Positions 44,278 to 54,306 are shown, counted from the first letter of the stretch. The stretch is DNA of 64,000 nucleotides from Acetatifactor aquisgranensis (GCF_943193215.1 NZ_CALPDH010000004.1:62001-126000), one strand, 5' to 3'. Translations and numbers: made by a program. The notes: a model not told the origin generated them from the sequence alone.

Positions 44278-44357
44278 TCGTCCGCGGGCCAGTGACTTCG
44301 CCGCGGACGATAGGAGGGGAAGGGCATCGATGCCGTAAAAGGCATCGGTGTCCCTTT
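44278..44357 (+). promoter_or_regulatory. Two hairpins between the binding protein and the GH2 enzyme
   Basis: TCGTCCGCGG (44278-44287) pairs perfectly with CCGCGGACGA (44301-44310). Next, CGATGCC (44328-44334) pairs with GGCATCG (44341-44347), extended imperfectly by AGGG and CCCT and followed by TTTCTG. The second could be a partial terminator that lowers expression of the enzymes relative to the importer. Confidence 0.5.
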
Positions 44358-44428
44358 CTGCCATCTTCCGGCCACTGGACAGACGGCAAGCCGGAGACCG
44401 CACAGGACCACAAGAGGAGCAAACGGAT

Positions 44429-47400
44429 ATGCATATAGATTTATCTGGAAAATGGAATATTTCCCTGGAGGCGGAGGAAGGCGCGCAGACAGGGCAAATC
44501 CAGCTGCCGGGCATCCTGCAGGCAGCCGGATACGGAGACCCCATCACCAGGCAGACGCCCTGGGTCAGCAGCCTACATGATACGTTCTGGTACCAGCAGG
44601 AGGAATACCGCTATGCCCAGGAGGAGGGCGTGAACGTGCCCTTCCTGTCCCAGCCGCCCAGGCACTTTCTGGGGGAGGCTGTCTATGAGAGGGATTTCCA
44701 GATTCCCGTTGACGGCCAGGAGTGGTATTTCTACATAGAGGTGGCAAGATGGCGCAGCCGGGTATGGATAGACGGAGTCTGCCGCGGGGAGGACTGTACG
44801 CTCTGCGGCCCCCATCATGTCAGGCTGGGCGTGCTGTCCTGCGGCAAGCATACCATCCGGGTGGCCATGGACAATTCCATGATTTACCCTTACCGTCCGG
44901 ACGCCCATGGGGTGTCGGATGCCCTGGGAGGGACATGGAACGGCATGGTGGGCGAGATAGCCCTGATGACAGAGAAGGAGTACAGGGAGCGGGAGGCGGC
45001 GAAGAGCACCTATGCAGCCGCCCATCCCAGAACCGTGGAGGCATCCGGAAACCAGATTCTGATAGACGGAAAACCGTTCTATTTTCGCGCTACCCACTTT
45101 GGGGGGGATTATCCGCTGACCGGCCATCCCGAGACGGGGATGGCCTGGTGGCGAAAGCTCATGGGGACAATCCAGGCCTGGGGACTGAACGGCATCCGCT
45201 TCCACTCCTATTGCCCTCCCGAGGCGGCTTTCGCCGCGGCGGATGAGGCAGGAGTATGTCTGCTGGTGGAATGCGGCATGTGGAACCGCTTCGGGGACAG
45301 TTCCCAGGAGATGGAGATGTATGAGGTGCTGATGGCAGAGACCAGGCGCATCCTGGACAGCTTCGGGCATCATCCCTCCTTTGTGTTCTTCTCGCCCAGC
45401 AATGAACCCGGCGGTGCGTGGTATAAGGCGCTGCGCAGATGGGTTCGGGAGGCCAGGGAATATGACGAAACCTTAGGATATGGGGGCAGGAGGCTCTACA
45501 CCGCCCAGTCCGGCTGGTTCTATGACGTACCCCCGGCCGGGATTCAGGGCACGGATTTCATCTATTTCCACCGCTCCGGATACGGCCCCTACCTGGGCGG
45601 CACGATTCGCAATCCCCTGGGCTGGCGGGGCGGAAATTACAGCCCGTCCCTGGAGGGCGTAAAGAAGCCGGTCATCTGCCATGAGCTGGGGCAGATCTGC
45701 GCTTATCCCGATTATGGCGTCATCCGCAAGTTCAAGGGCTACCTGCAGCCGGGGAATTACAGGGTGTTCCAGGAGAATGCCCGGGCCAACGGCATCCTGC
45801 CCTATGCGGAGGATTTCGTGAGGTGCTCCGGGGAGAACCAGCTCCGGCTCTACAAGGAGGAGCTGGAGGCGAATTGCAGGACGCCGCAGATACAGGGCTT
45901 CGAACTCCTGGATCTCCATGACTACCTGGGGCAGGGGACGGCTTTGGTGGGGATACTGGATTCTTTCTGGGAGAGCAAGGGGTATGGCAGCCCGGAGGCG
46001 TTCCGGGAATTCTGCGGGGACACGGTGCTGCTGGCTAGATGTAGCAGCTATATATGGAGGAGCACAGACAGGGCCGTGATTCCGGTGGAGGTCTGCCATT
46101 ATGGGAAAGAAGCTGTCAAAGAACCCATTGTGGTGTGGACGCTGCGGTGCGGCGATGCCCTCTGGCGGACAGGGGAATTGCGGGCAGAGGAAATCCCCTG
46201 CGGATGCAATACGGAAATCGGTGATATTATAATCGATTTCAGGGAAATCACCCGGGAAGCCGGACTGACAGAGAGCAGAGAGCTGGAGCTTATGCTGGAA
46301 TTGCTGGATTCCCAGGATACATATGACACATCGGGGCAGAGGGCCGTCATGAGCCGCAACCGCTGGAGCATGTACGTATTCCTGGACTGTGGGCAGGATG
46401 CGCAGTCCGGCGGGGTCTTGTATACAAGAGACTGGGCGGAGGCCAGAAGAACCCTGGAGGCGGGCGGAAGGGTGGTATTCTCGCCCTATCTGTCGGATCT
46501 GGGCTATGAGTGCCCGGCGCTGTCCGCCAGAAGCGTGGACTGGAACGGGCAGATGGGGCCTTCCTGGCGGCGTACCATGGGGATTGTGGTGCGGGAGGGC
46601 CATCCGGTCTTCCGGCATTTTCCCACGGGGCGCTCGGGAGGCTGGCAATGGGAGGATATCCTGGAACAGGCCAGGGGGTTCTGGATGGAGGGCCTGGAGC
46701 AGGTGGAGCCGATCGTACAGCCCATCGATGACTGGAACAGGAACCTGCTGCAGAGCCTGCTGTTCGAGGCAAAGGTCCTGGGAGGGAGCCTTTTGCTGGT
46801 CTCCGCAAATCTGGAGGGAAGCTTCGAGGAGCGCCCCGGGGCCTACTGCCTGAAGCAGGCCATCCTGCGGTATGCCTCCTCGGAGGATTTCGCGCCGTCC
46901 GTGGAAGCCCGGGCGCAGTCTATTGAGGCAAAGCTCTTCCCGATGCTGCGGATGGGGGAGCTGACGGAAAAGATCCTGTATAGCTGCAGCCAGGTCAGAA
47001 ACGGCGGCAGCCTTGTGACAGCGGATCCGAATTCCTCTGTCCGGGCGGAGGCGGAAGGGTTTCCCATTGAAATCACCATCCTGCTGTGCAGGCCGATTGC
47101 CATGAGGGGGATTCTCTATGTGCCGGAGCAGCGGGACAGAGGCCATGAGGGGTTCGTCAGGGACTACGCGATAGAGATAAGACATGGGGAAGAGGCCGGA
47201 TGGGAATCCGCGGCCCAGGGGACGCTCCAAAATACCTGCCGTTCCCAGAAGATAGCTTTCGACAGGGTAAGGACGGGGGATGCGATCCGGCTGAAGGTGT
47301 TCTCCGCCTATGGGTGCGTGGACAAATACGTGTGGAGGGAGAGCGCCGAGGGGTGGCACCGGGTCTTTAAACCACTGGAGGCCGTTGTACAGATAGCCGG

Positions 47401-47494
47401 TCTCCATGTCCTCTGCGAGGAGGACGGTCCTCACGGGGACATCTATGCATCAGGCAAGGCGCGGGGCTCCCGCACAAAGGAAATCGATTTTTAG
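44429..47494 (+). CDS. Glycoside hydrolase family 2-like enzyme, 1021 residues
   Basis: N-terminal sugar-binding jelly roll (DLSGKWNISL, GEAVYERDFQIP, VWIDGVCRG, GGTWNGMVGEIALM) followed by a TIM barrel starting near LIDGKPFYFRATHFGG. Putative acid/base Glu326 in SPSNEPGG and nucleophile Glu419 in VICHELGQ. A long C-terminal part (about residues 590-1021) adds beta domains. The start at 44429 has GAGGAG; no signal peptide. It may remove a uronic acid or galactose side residue from pectic oligosaccharides. Exact specificity is unknown, and the NEPGG variant of the usual NE motif and the length set it apart from LacZ and UidA. Confidence 0.75.
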   Translation: MHIDLSGKWNISLEAEEGAQTGQIQLPGILQAAGYGDPITRQTPWVSSLHDTFWYQQEEYRYAQEEGVNVPFLSQPPRHFLGEAVYERDFQIPVDGQEWYFYIEVARWRSRVWIDGVCRGEDCTLCGPHHVRLGVLSCGKHTIRVAMDNSMIYPYRPDAHGVSDALGGTWNGMVGEIALMTEKEYREREAAKSTYAAAHPRTVEASGNQILIDGKPFYFRATHFGGDYPLTGHPETGMAWWRKLMGTIQAWGLNGIRFHSYCPPEAAFAAADEAGVCLLVECGMWNRFGDSSQEMEMYEVLMAETRRILDSFGHHPSFVFFSPSNEPGGAWYKALRRWVREAREYDETLGYGGRRLYTAQSGWFYDVPPAGIQGTDFIYFHRSGYGPYLGGTIRNPLGWRGGNYSPSLEGVKKPVICHELGQICAYPDYGVIRKFKGYLQPGNYRVFQENARANGILPYAEDFVRCSGENQLRLYKEELEANCRTPQIQGFELLDLHDYLGQGTALVGILDSFWESKGYGSPEAFREFCGDTVLLARCSSYIWRSTDRAVIPVEVCHYGKEAVKEPIVVWTLRCGDALWRTGELRAEEIPCGCNTEIGDIIIDFREITREAGLTESRELELMLELLDSQDTYDTSGQRAVMSRNRWSMYVFLDCGQDAQSGGVLYTRDWAEARRTLEAGGRVVFSPYLSDLGYECPALSARSVDWNGQMGPSWRRTMGIVVREGHPVFRHFPTGRSGGWQWEDILEQARGFWMEGLEQVEPIVQPIDDWNRNLLQSLLFEAKVLGGSLLLVSANLEGSFEERPGAYCLKQAILRYASSEDFAPSVEARAQSIEAKLFPMLRMGELTEKILYSCSQVRNGGSLVTADPNSSVRAEAEGFPIEITILLCRPIAMRGILYVPEQRDRGHEGFVRDYAIEIRHGEEAGWESAAQGTLQNTCRSQKIAFDRVRTGDAIRLKVFSAYGCVDKYVWRESAEGWHRVFKPLEAVVQIAGLHVLCEEDGPHGDIYASGKARGSRTKEIDF

Positions 47495-47529
47495 GAACCC
47501 AGTTCCGGTTTCAGGAAGGGAGGAAGGAA

Positions 47530-50166
47530 ATGAAGTTGCATTTATTGGAGGGAACCAGGGCGGAGGGCTATACGACCTTCGGCTGTATGTGGAGACAGGG
47601 AGAGTGTACAAAGGAGACGGAATATCTGTGCAGGCGGCAGGCGGCAGACGGCACGGGGCGGGAGGAAATCCCGCTGCAGTCCAGGGTCACGGCCTACTGG
47701 CCGGACGGCTCCGTAAAGTGGACGGCCCACACGGCGGACGCGGCGCGGCTGGGGCAGGACATCGAAGTGCTGCCGGGAAAGCCGGGGAGCGTCGGCGGTA
47801 TGGAATGCGTGGAGACGGAAGAGGAGATCCTGCTCCGCGCGGGGGCGGTCACGGTGACTGTCAGGAAGGACGGGAGGCATCTGTTCGAGTCTGCGGCGAA
47901 GGACGGCAGGAGCTATCTGCGGGACGCTGAGCCCGTATTAATCCTGGAGGAGCCGGTCATGCTCCAGGGAAACCCCGCCAAAGTGGAGAAAAGCTATATA
48001 AGCCATATCACGAATGTGGCCGTGGAGGAGACAGGGAGCCTGAGGACAGTGATACGCTATGACGGAATCCACCGCTCCTCCTTGCGCGAAGAGAGATTGC
48101 CGTTTATAATCAGGATGGAGGTGGGACATGACAGTGCTGTCATAAAATTCACCCATACCTTCCTGTATGATGGAGACGAGGACAAGGATTTCCTGAAGGG
48201 GATGGGAATCCGCTTCCTGTCGCCCATGGCCGGGGAGCTGTATAACCGCCATGTGAAATTCGCGGAGGACTACGGCGTGTTCCATGAAGCACTGGTGCCG
48301 CTGACGGCATGGCGGCCCAAAATGCCGATTGCCCTCTATCAGAGACAGATGGCGGGAGAGAAGATGCTGCTTTCCGGCGAGGCGCGCCAGATGGCGGACA
48401 AGGTGCTGAAGGATGCGCCAGTCTGGAGCGAGTACGCGCTGTACCAGGACAGCGCCAGCCACTTTGGCATCAAGAAGAAGCAGAAGGGGGAGAACCTGTG
48501 CTATATCGAATCCCTGCACGGACAGCGGGCGGCGGGCGCGGCGGCCTTCGGCTCCGAACACGGCAGCGTGAAAGCGGCGGTCAGGGATTTCTGGGAAAAA
48601 TATCCCTCCGGCATCACCTGCAGGGGGCTGGACGGAGAAAACGCGGAATGCACCCTGTGGTTCTGGTCCCCGGACGCGGCGGCCATGGATTTCCGGCATT
48701 ATGCGGACAGAGGGTACAATCAGGTCTGCTACGAGGGATACGATTACAAGGGGGCGATGCCAGACGGAATCGCCTGTACGAACGAGTGCAGTGTGGCGTT
48801 TTCGGATGCGATGATTCCAGAGGACGGGGAGGTGGAGGCCTTCGCACAGTCCGTGAACCATCCTGCCGTCTACGTGGGGACACCGGAGTTCTATCATGAG
48901 ATGAGGGCGTTCGGCTACTGGTCGCTGCCCGCCGGGGAGGGTGCTGCGGAGACGGAGCGCTGGCTGGAGAGCCAGATGGAGCAGGTTTTCGACTTTTACA
49001 AGGGGGAGATCGAGCAGCGCGGCTGGTACGGCATGTTCAACTACGGCGATGTGATGCATACCTACGATTCGGTGCGCCACCAGTGGAAATACGATATGGG
49101 CGGCTATGCGTGGGACAATACGGAGCTGGTGCCCACTCTGTGGCTGTGGCTGTACTTTCTGCGCACCGGCAGGGGGGATGTGTACAGGGTGGCGGAGAAG
49201 CTGTCCCGCCATGCCAGCGAGGTGGACGTCTACCACATGGGCAGATATAAGGGACTGGGCTCCCGGCATAATGTGCGCCATTGGGGGTGCCCCTGCAAGG
49301 AGGCGCGGATTGCCATGGCGGGGCATCACAGGGTCCTGTACTATCTGACCGGGGACAGGAGGCTGGAGGACATCTTCGAGGAGCTGAAGGACAATGAGAT
49401 GAGCTTCCTGAACAAGGATCCCCTGGGGGACTTCTTTGATAAAAAGGACATGGTCTATCCCAGCCATGCCCGCAGCGGCCCGGACTGGTCGGCCCTTTGC
49501 TCCAACTGGATGACCAGATGGGAGAGGTTCCACGATGAACGATATCTGGACAAGATTCGGACGGGAATCGAGGACATCAGGAAAGCGCCCTTAAGGCTGG
49601 CCTCCGGCCCCGATTTTGAGTTCGACCCCGCCACCTGCCATCTGCGCTATATCGGAGAGCGGACCACGGGAGGATGCCACCTGCAGATTTGCATGGGCGC
49701 TCCTCAGATATGGACGGAGCTGGGGGATTTGATGGGCGATGAGGACTGGAAGGAGATGCTCGCCGAGCTGGGCAGCATTTATTTCATGACAGAGGAAGAG
49801 AGGGACAGGGCCACGGAAGGGCTCACCGGCAGCAGGGAATTCACCTTTCCTTTCATGGCGGCGGGGATCGGCGCCTATGCCGCCGCTTACCGAAAGGACG
49901 GCGAGCTGGCCAGGCGGGTCTGGAAGGAGCTGCTGAGCACGATCATCAATGGGGAAAGCCGTGAGGGCTTTGATCAGAGATGGATTCCGAATCAGGGCAA
50001 CCGGGAGGCTCTGCGGGAGATTCCCTGGGTCTCCACCAATTTCGTGGCGCAGTTTTGCCTGAACGCCATCATGGCGCTGGAGCTTATCCGGGACTGGATT
50101 CCGGCTACCCTGAGAGAGGCCGGGGAGCTGACAGTGGATGGAGAGGAGCATTTCCGCAGGGCATAA
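47530..50166 (+). CDS. RIFT-barrel domain protein (YetA-like)
   Basis: 878 residues, no signal peptide. The beta-rich N-terminus (VTAYWPDGSVKWTAHTADA) followed by an alpha/alpha-barrel-like region (WYGMFNYGDVMHTYD, GYAWDNTELVPTLWLW, HVRHWG-type motif NVRHWGCPC) resembles B. subtilis YetA and its RIFT-barrel relatives, which lie in the rhamnogalacturonan cluster. Enzymatic function is not established by sequence; the barrel and conserved Trp/Asp/His residues suggest a lyase or hydrolase. GGGAGGAAGGAA precedes the ATG, 35 bp after the GH2 gene. Confidence 0.7.
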   Translation: MKLHLLEGTRAEGYTTFGCMWRQGECTKETEYLCRRQAADGTGREEIPLQSRVTAYWPDGSVKWTAHTADAARLGQDIEVLPGKPGSVGGMECVETEEEILLRAGAVTVTVRKDGRHLFESAAKDGRSYLRDAEPVLILEEPVMLQGNPAKVEKSYISHITNVAVEETGSLRTVIRYDGIHRSSLREERLPFIIRMEVGHDSAVIKFTHTFLYDGDEDKDFLKGMGIRFLSPMAGELYNRHVKFAEDYGVFHEALVPLTAWRPKMPIALYQRQMAGEKMLLSGEARQMADKVLKDAPVWSEYALYQDSASHFGIKKKQKGENLCYIESLHGQRAAGAAAFGSEHGSVKAAVRDFWEKYPSGITCRGLDGENAECTLWFWSPDAAAMDFRHYADRGYNQVCYEGYDYKGAMPDGIACTNECSVAFSDAMIPEDGEVEAFAQSVNHPAVYVGTPEFYHEMRAFGYWSLPAGEGAAETERWLESQMEQVFDFYKGEIEQRGWYGMFNYGDVMHTYDSVRHQWKYDMGGYAWDNTELVPTLWLWLYFLRTGRGDVYRVAEKLSRHASEVDVYHMGRYKGLGSRHNVRHWGCPCKEARIAMAGHHRVLYYLTGDRRLEDIFEELKDNEMSFLNKDPLGDFFDKKDMVYPSHARSGPDWSALCSNWMTRWERFHDERYLDKIRTGIEDIRKAPLRLASGPDFEFDPATCHLRYIGERTTGGCHLQICMGAPQIWTELGDLMGDEDWKEMLAELGSIYFMTEEERDRATEGLTGSREFTFPFMAAGIGAYAAAYRKDGELARRVWKELLSTIINGESREGFDQRWIPNQGNREALREIPWVSTNFVAQFCLNAIMALELIRDWIPATLREAGELTVDGEEHFRRA

Positions 50167-50198
50167 GCCATGCCCCGCCAGAAAGGATGGATGATATT

Positions 50199-51011
50199 AT
50201 GAAGGTCTATACATGCTTTCCGGAAGGAAAGACGAAGGCGCTCACTATGAGCTATGATGACGGCAGGCTGCAGGATGAGCGCCTGGTGGATATCTTTAAC
50301 AGAAACGGAATCAAGGGGACATTCAACCTGAATTACGGCCTGATGGAAAAGGATGGGAACCGCATTGCCAGGGAGAGGGTCAGGGAGCTCTACCAGGGCC
50401 ATGAGGTGGCCACCCATTGCCTGACCCATCCCACCATAGCCCGCTGCCCTCTGGTGGAGGTGGCATATGAGATTCTGGAGGACAGGAAAGGGCTGGAGGG
50501 TCTGACAGGCGGGCTGGTGCGGGGGCATGCCTATCCCAACGGCTCCTACAGTCCGGAGATTAAGGAGCTGTTCCGCCAGCTTGGGATTGCCTATGGCAGG
50601 GTAGTGGAGGCGAGAGCGGATTACGAGCTGCCAAAAGACCCCATGGAATGGCATCCCACCTGCCACCACAATGACCCGGAGCTGATGGAGAAGGCGGCGT
50701 TTTTCGCGGCGTTCGGAAAGCGCCAGTACCTGAAGCTGATGTATGTGTGGGGGCACAGCTATGAGTTCGACGACAGGGACAACTGGGGCGTGATGGAGGA
50801 GTTCTGCAGCTACATGGGAGGCAGGAAAGACATCTGGTATGCCACGAACATAGAGATTATCGACTATATGGAAGCGGCAGGCCGCCTGAAGTTCTCGGGG
50901 GACAATGGGATGGTGTACAATCCCGGCGCTGCCAGCGTATGGCTGCAGATAGATGACAGGGCGATTGTGGAGGTGAAAGGCGGCGCTACGGTCAGCCTTC
51001 TGCCGGCATGA
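50199..51011 (+). CDS. Polysaccharide deacetylase (CE4/NodB-fold) family protein
   Basis: 270 residues. NodB motif 1 MSYDDGR (Asp-Asp) and motif 2 HCLTHPT (His-x3-His) are near residues 22 and 67; a later YVWGHSYEF may hold the base residue. An extra beta domain fills the C-terminal 60 residues. The start is taken at 50199; an in-frame ATG at 50187 is also possible, both behind GAAAGG. No signal peptide, so an intracellular sugar or oligosaccharide deacetylase is likely, removing acetyl groups from imported pectin fragments. Confidence 0.75.
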   Translation: MKVYTCFPEGKTKALTMSYDDGRLQDERLVDIFNRNGIKGTFNLNYGLMEKDGNRIARERVRELYQGHEVATHCLTHPTIARCPLVEVAYEILEDRKGLEGLTGGLVRGHAYPNGSYSPEIKELFRQLGIAYGRVVEARADYELPKDPMEWHPTCHHNDPELMEKAAFFAAFGKRQYLKLMYVWGHSYEFDDRDNWGVMEEFCSYMGGRKDIWYATNIEIIDYMEAAGRLKFSGDNGMVYNPGAASVWLQIDDRAIVEVKGGATVSLLPA

Positions 51012-51077
51012 AGCCCCAAGGCAGCGGAGGGCTTAACGGAACAGCATCTGCCATGAGGGCAGCGGAAAGGAGACAAT

Positions 51078-52130
51078 ATGCTTCGTTTGGAATATGACAA
51101 GGAACAGATTGAAGAGACGATCGACAGAATCGTGAGGAAGACCATGAACATGGACCTGACATGGGACTGGCCCTGCGGGGTGGCCTATTACGGCATCAGC
51201 GAGGCCTATGAGAAGACCGGGAAGGAGGAGTATCTGACCCTTTTGCGGGACAGGGTGGACGAGCTGATTGACCTGGGGCTGCCAAAGGTATGGACGGTGA
51301 ACGCCTGCGCCATGGGGCACTGCCTGATTACGCTGTACAATGCCACGAAGGAGCAGAAATACTACGATATCCTCATGAGCAAGATGGCTTACCTGACAAG
51401 AGACGCGCTCCGGTTCGGGGACCATGTGCTGCAGCACACTGTGTCCGCGGCCAACGACTTCCCGGAGCAGGCATGGTGCGACACCCTCTTCATGGCGGCG
51501 TTTCTGATGCTGCGGGTGGGCGTCATGAATAAGGATGAGGATATGATTGGCGATGCGCTGAACCAGTATTACTGGCATATCAAATACCTGCAGGATTCGG
51601 ACAGCGGCTTTTATTATCATGGATATGACAATATCGCGGGAGGCCATATGTCCGGGATTTACTGGGGACGGGCCAACGCCTGGGCGGCTTTCACCATGGC
51701 CCAGGTGGGCGGGGTGCTGCCGGAGTGCTACCTGTATCCCAAGTACATGGACGTGGCGGGCTCCCTGAACGAGCAGCTGGCGGCGCTGAAGACCGTGCAG
51801 ACCCAGGACGGGCTGTGGCGGACGGTGCTGGACGATGCGGATTCCTATGAGGAGATCTCCGCCTCCGCGGGAATCGCCGCAGCCATGCTCCTTCGGGGCA
51901 ACCCGCTGCATTCCAAGTACATCAACAAGTCCATCAAAGGGTTCCTGGCCAATGTCAGCAAAGAGGGCAAGGTGATGAACGTGTCGGCTGGGACGGCGGT
52001 GATGCGGGATAAGGAAGGTTACAAGAGGATCTCCAGGGACTGGATCCAGGGCTGGGGGCAGGGGCTTATGCTGGCATTCCTTTCCACTTTGCTGGTGTCC
52101 GATACCATAGAGAAGGATGGTGCGCTGTAG
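51078..52130 (+). CDS. Unsaturated rhamnogalacturonyl hydrolase, GH105 (YteR/YesR-like)
   Basis: 350 residues, an alpha6/alpha6 barrel enzyme that removes the unsaturated galacturonyl residue left by rhamnogalacturonan lyases. The catalytic Asp is in QAWCDTLFMA (about residue 134), with further substrate motifs GIYWGRANAW and DGLWRTVLDD. Length and motif order match GH105. AAAGGAGA precedes the ATG; no signal peptide, as for B. subtilis YteR. It overlaps the CE12 gene by 14 bp if that gene starts at 52117. Confidence 0.88.
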   Translation: MLRLEYDKEQIEETIDRIVRKTMNMDLTWDWPCGVAYYGISEAYEKTGKEEYLTLLRDRVDELIDLGLPKVWTVNACAMGHCLITLYNATKEQKYYDILMSKMAYLTRDALRFGDHVLQHTVSAANDFPEQAWCDTLFMAAFLMLRVGVMNKDEDMIGDALNQYYWHIKYLQDSDSGFYYHGYDNIAGGHMSGIYWGRANAWAAFTMAQVGGVLPECYLYPKYMDVAGSLNEQLAALKTVQTQDGLWRTVLDDADSYEEISASAGIAAAMLLRGNPLHSKYINKSIKGFLANVSKEGKVMNVSAGTAVMRDKEGYKRISRDWIQGWGQGLMLAFLSTLLVSDTIEKDGAL

Positions 52131-54156
52131 GATGTTCTATAGACGATTTGTTTTCGGGAAGGTTCCATCTGAAACAGGGGCGGAAAGCGGAGCCGGATTG
52201 AGGGGCTGCAACGGAACAGAGCCGAAGGACGCCGACATAATCCGTGTCCGGGCTGGGAATCTCTATGAGTCGGGCCGGGGATACGGCTTCGTCACAGAGA
52301 AGAACCGCGGGGAGCAGGAGCGCCTGAGGGTACCGGAGCTGAACTCCGCTTTCGATGCGGCCTGCTGGTATCAGAATCAGGAGCTGACACTTGTGGAGGA
52401 GGATCGGTTCGGCTGTTTTCTGGATTCCGATTGGGGGATTGCCCGTCTGGAGAAGGGGGCGGGGGCGCCCTTTGAGGGAGAGCATCGGCGGATTCCTCTT
52501 TCCTTTAAACTGGATGTGCCCTGTCAGGGGAATTATAAGGTGACTGTGGAGATTCGTTCAAAGCGGCCCATGAGGGATGTGTTGATCTTCACGGGGCGCA
52601 GGCATCTGGGATACCGGGGGGATGTGCCCGGGGAGGGCTCTTCGAATGAATCCGGGCCGGAGGGCGGCCTCCATGCGCAGGGGACAGAATATGGCCGGGA
52701 AGACGGGACAGACATAGGGAAAGGGTTTTCCTGCACTATGATGGCCAATGTCTGCGACATCGTGCCAAGGGGGCATACAGAGGTCTACGAGGACAGGACG
52801 CTGGACATCACCGTTGTCGCTGACAGGCCTGTAATCAGTGCGATTGCAGTGGAGGAGGCGGAATGCCCGACGGTGTTCATTGCGGGGGACTCCACAGTGA
52901 CGGATCAGAGCGCGGACTATCCTTATGCGCCGGGAAGTAGCTACTCCGGCTGGGGACAGATGATATCCGCGTATTTGGAGGGAAATATCGCCGTTTCCAA
53001 CCACGCCCATTCAGGGCTCACTACCCAGAGCTTCCGGGAAGAGGGGCATTACGGAATCGTGGAGAGATACATCAGGCCCGGAGACTATTATTTCTGCCAG
53101 TTCGGGCACAACGATCAGAAGCTGGAGTCCCTGAAGGCGGAGGAGGGCTACCGGAGGAACCTGGTCCGTTATATCCGGGAGTGTAGGGAAAGGGGCGCTT
53201 TTCCGGTGCTGGTGACGCCGCTTGCCAGAAATACCTGGAAGGGCAGCGATGGAAGCTATAATGACCTGCTGGAGGAATATGCGGCAGTCTGCGTCTCTAT
53301 CGGGCATCAGGAGGATGTGCCCGTCCTTGACCTTCATAAAAGGAGTATGGACTTTATCAGGGAGATGGGGCTGGAGGCTTCCAAAGCCTGCTTTTTCCCG
53401 GGAGACTATACCCACAGCAATGACTACGGCGGGTATTTCATGGCAGGGCTGGTTGCGCAGGAGATTCGGGAGGTTTGCGGCAGGCGGAAAGAAGCGGAAT
53501 ATCGTTTTTTGGCGGACTGCGTGACGGATGGCTTCGGGGCATGGCGGCCTGGGGAGCGCATTGTGCCGCTGACGAGACCGGCGGAGTGCGGGGAGACGCC
53601 CGAAGCGAAAGAGTTGCCCATTCTTTCCGATGGAAGAGACTTGTCGGAGCCCTTGGACAGGGTATCTGCCCTGGAGCTGGTAATCAGGACGGCCGGTTTT
53701 TTCCCCACCAATGTCTACAATGACATGTTTACCGATGTAGTGGGGCATGAGTGGTATGCGGGAACGGTGGAGTGCGCTTACCAGAACGGGATAATCGACA
53801 TGGGACTGGTCGAGGACGGGAGGTTCCGGCCATTGCAGCCTGTCACGCTGGAGGAGTTCCTGGTCTTTGCGGTGAACGGATACAGGAGCCGGAAGGCGAT
53901 TCCTGAGAATGGGAGTATCGGGAAAACATGTGACGGGGAAAGCTGTCGGATACAGACAGACATTTCGGAACCCAGGACCGAAAAAGAGATGTGGGAGCGC
54001 GGCCGCGCCTATGACGGGAGATGCAGGGAGGCTGCGCTGCCCTATATACAGGCCGCCTGCAGGCTGGGGTTGATTCCTTGTGATGGCAGTGCAGAGCTGG
54101 GGCAGGGAATCACCAGAGGCGCTGCCGTGGAGCTTTGCAGGAAACTGGGAATATAA
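52117..54156 (+). CDS. Rhamnogalacturonan acetylesterase-like SGNH enzyme (CE12) with S-layer-homology-like C-terminus
   Basis: 679 residues. N-terminal beta-sandwich (about 40-245, with FKLDVPCQGNYKVTVEI), SGNH esterase with Ser in FIAGDSTVTD (about 257), Asn in FGHND (about 330) and Asp/His in DYTHSND (about 430), then a region from about 515 with FTDVVGHEWYAGTVECAYQ and GRFRPLQPVTLEEF, the S-layer-homology pattern, and a second weaker copy at the end. There is no signal peptide, so the S-layer part is out of place for an intracellular enzyme. Start uncertain: 52117 lies inside the GH105 gene and ATG 52132 right after it. It removes acetyl groups from pectic chains. Confidence 0.8.
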   Translation: MVRCRMFYRRFVFGKVPSETGAESGAGLRGCNGTEPKDADIIRVRAGNLYESGRGYGFVTEKNRGEQERLRVPELNSAFDAACWYQNQELTLVEEDRFGCFLDSDWGIARLEKGAGAPFEGEHRRIPLSFKLDVPCQGNYKVTVEIRSKRPMRDVLIFTGRRHLGYRGDVPGEGSSNESGPEGGLHAQGTEYGREDGTDIGKGFSCTMMANVCDIVPRGHTEVYEDRTLDITVVADRPVISAIAVEEAECPTVFIAGDSTVTDQSADYPYAPGSSYSGWGQMISAYLEGNIAVSNHAHSGLTTQSFREEGHYGIVERYIRPGDYYFCQFGHNDQKLESLKAEEGYRRNLVRYIRECRERGAFPVLVTPLARNTWKGSDGSYNDLLEEYAAVCVSIGHQEDVPVLDLHKRSMDFIREMGLEASKACFFPGDYTHSNDYGGYFMAGLVAQEIREVCGRRKEAEYRFLADCVTDGFGAWRPGERIVPLTRPAECGETPEAKELPILSDGRDLSEPLDRVSALELVIRTAGFFPTNVYNDMFTDVVGHEWYAGTVECAYQNGIIDMGLVEDGRFRPLQPVTLEEFLVFAVNGYRSRKAIPENGSIGKTCDGESCRIQTDISEPRTEKEMWERGRAYDGRCREAALPYIQAACRLGLIPCDGSAELGQGITRGAAVELCRKLGI

Positions 54157-54170
54157 AATATGAGGGGAAA

Positions 54171-54202
54171 AAGAGGCTGAAAAGCAGTGCTTTCAGCCTC
54201 TT
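54171..54202 (+). terminator. Terminator of the catabolic operon
   Basis: AAGAGGCTGAAA (54171-54182) pairs with TTTCAGCCTCTT (54191-54202), with one bulged A extending the stem inward, followed by ATAAT. Confidence 0.7.
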
Positions 54203-54306
54203 ATAATGCGCAGGCCCAAACGGAGGACGCCGCCAAGGCGGTGTGTGGGCTGTATGCCAATCTTTTTCGAAAGAATATGTATGTGAATAAGTATGCGTGA
54301 AAAATG

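Noticed and set aside
45473..47434. A 653-codon frame on the minus strand inside the GH2 gene
   Set aside because: It is a mirror of a GC-rich coding strand; composition is rich in Pro/His/Arg/Gln and has no ribosome binding site.
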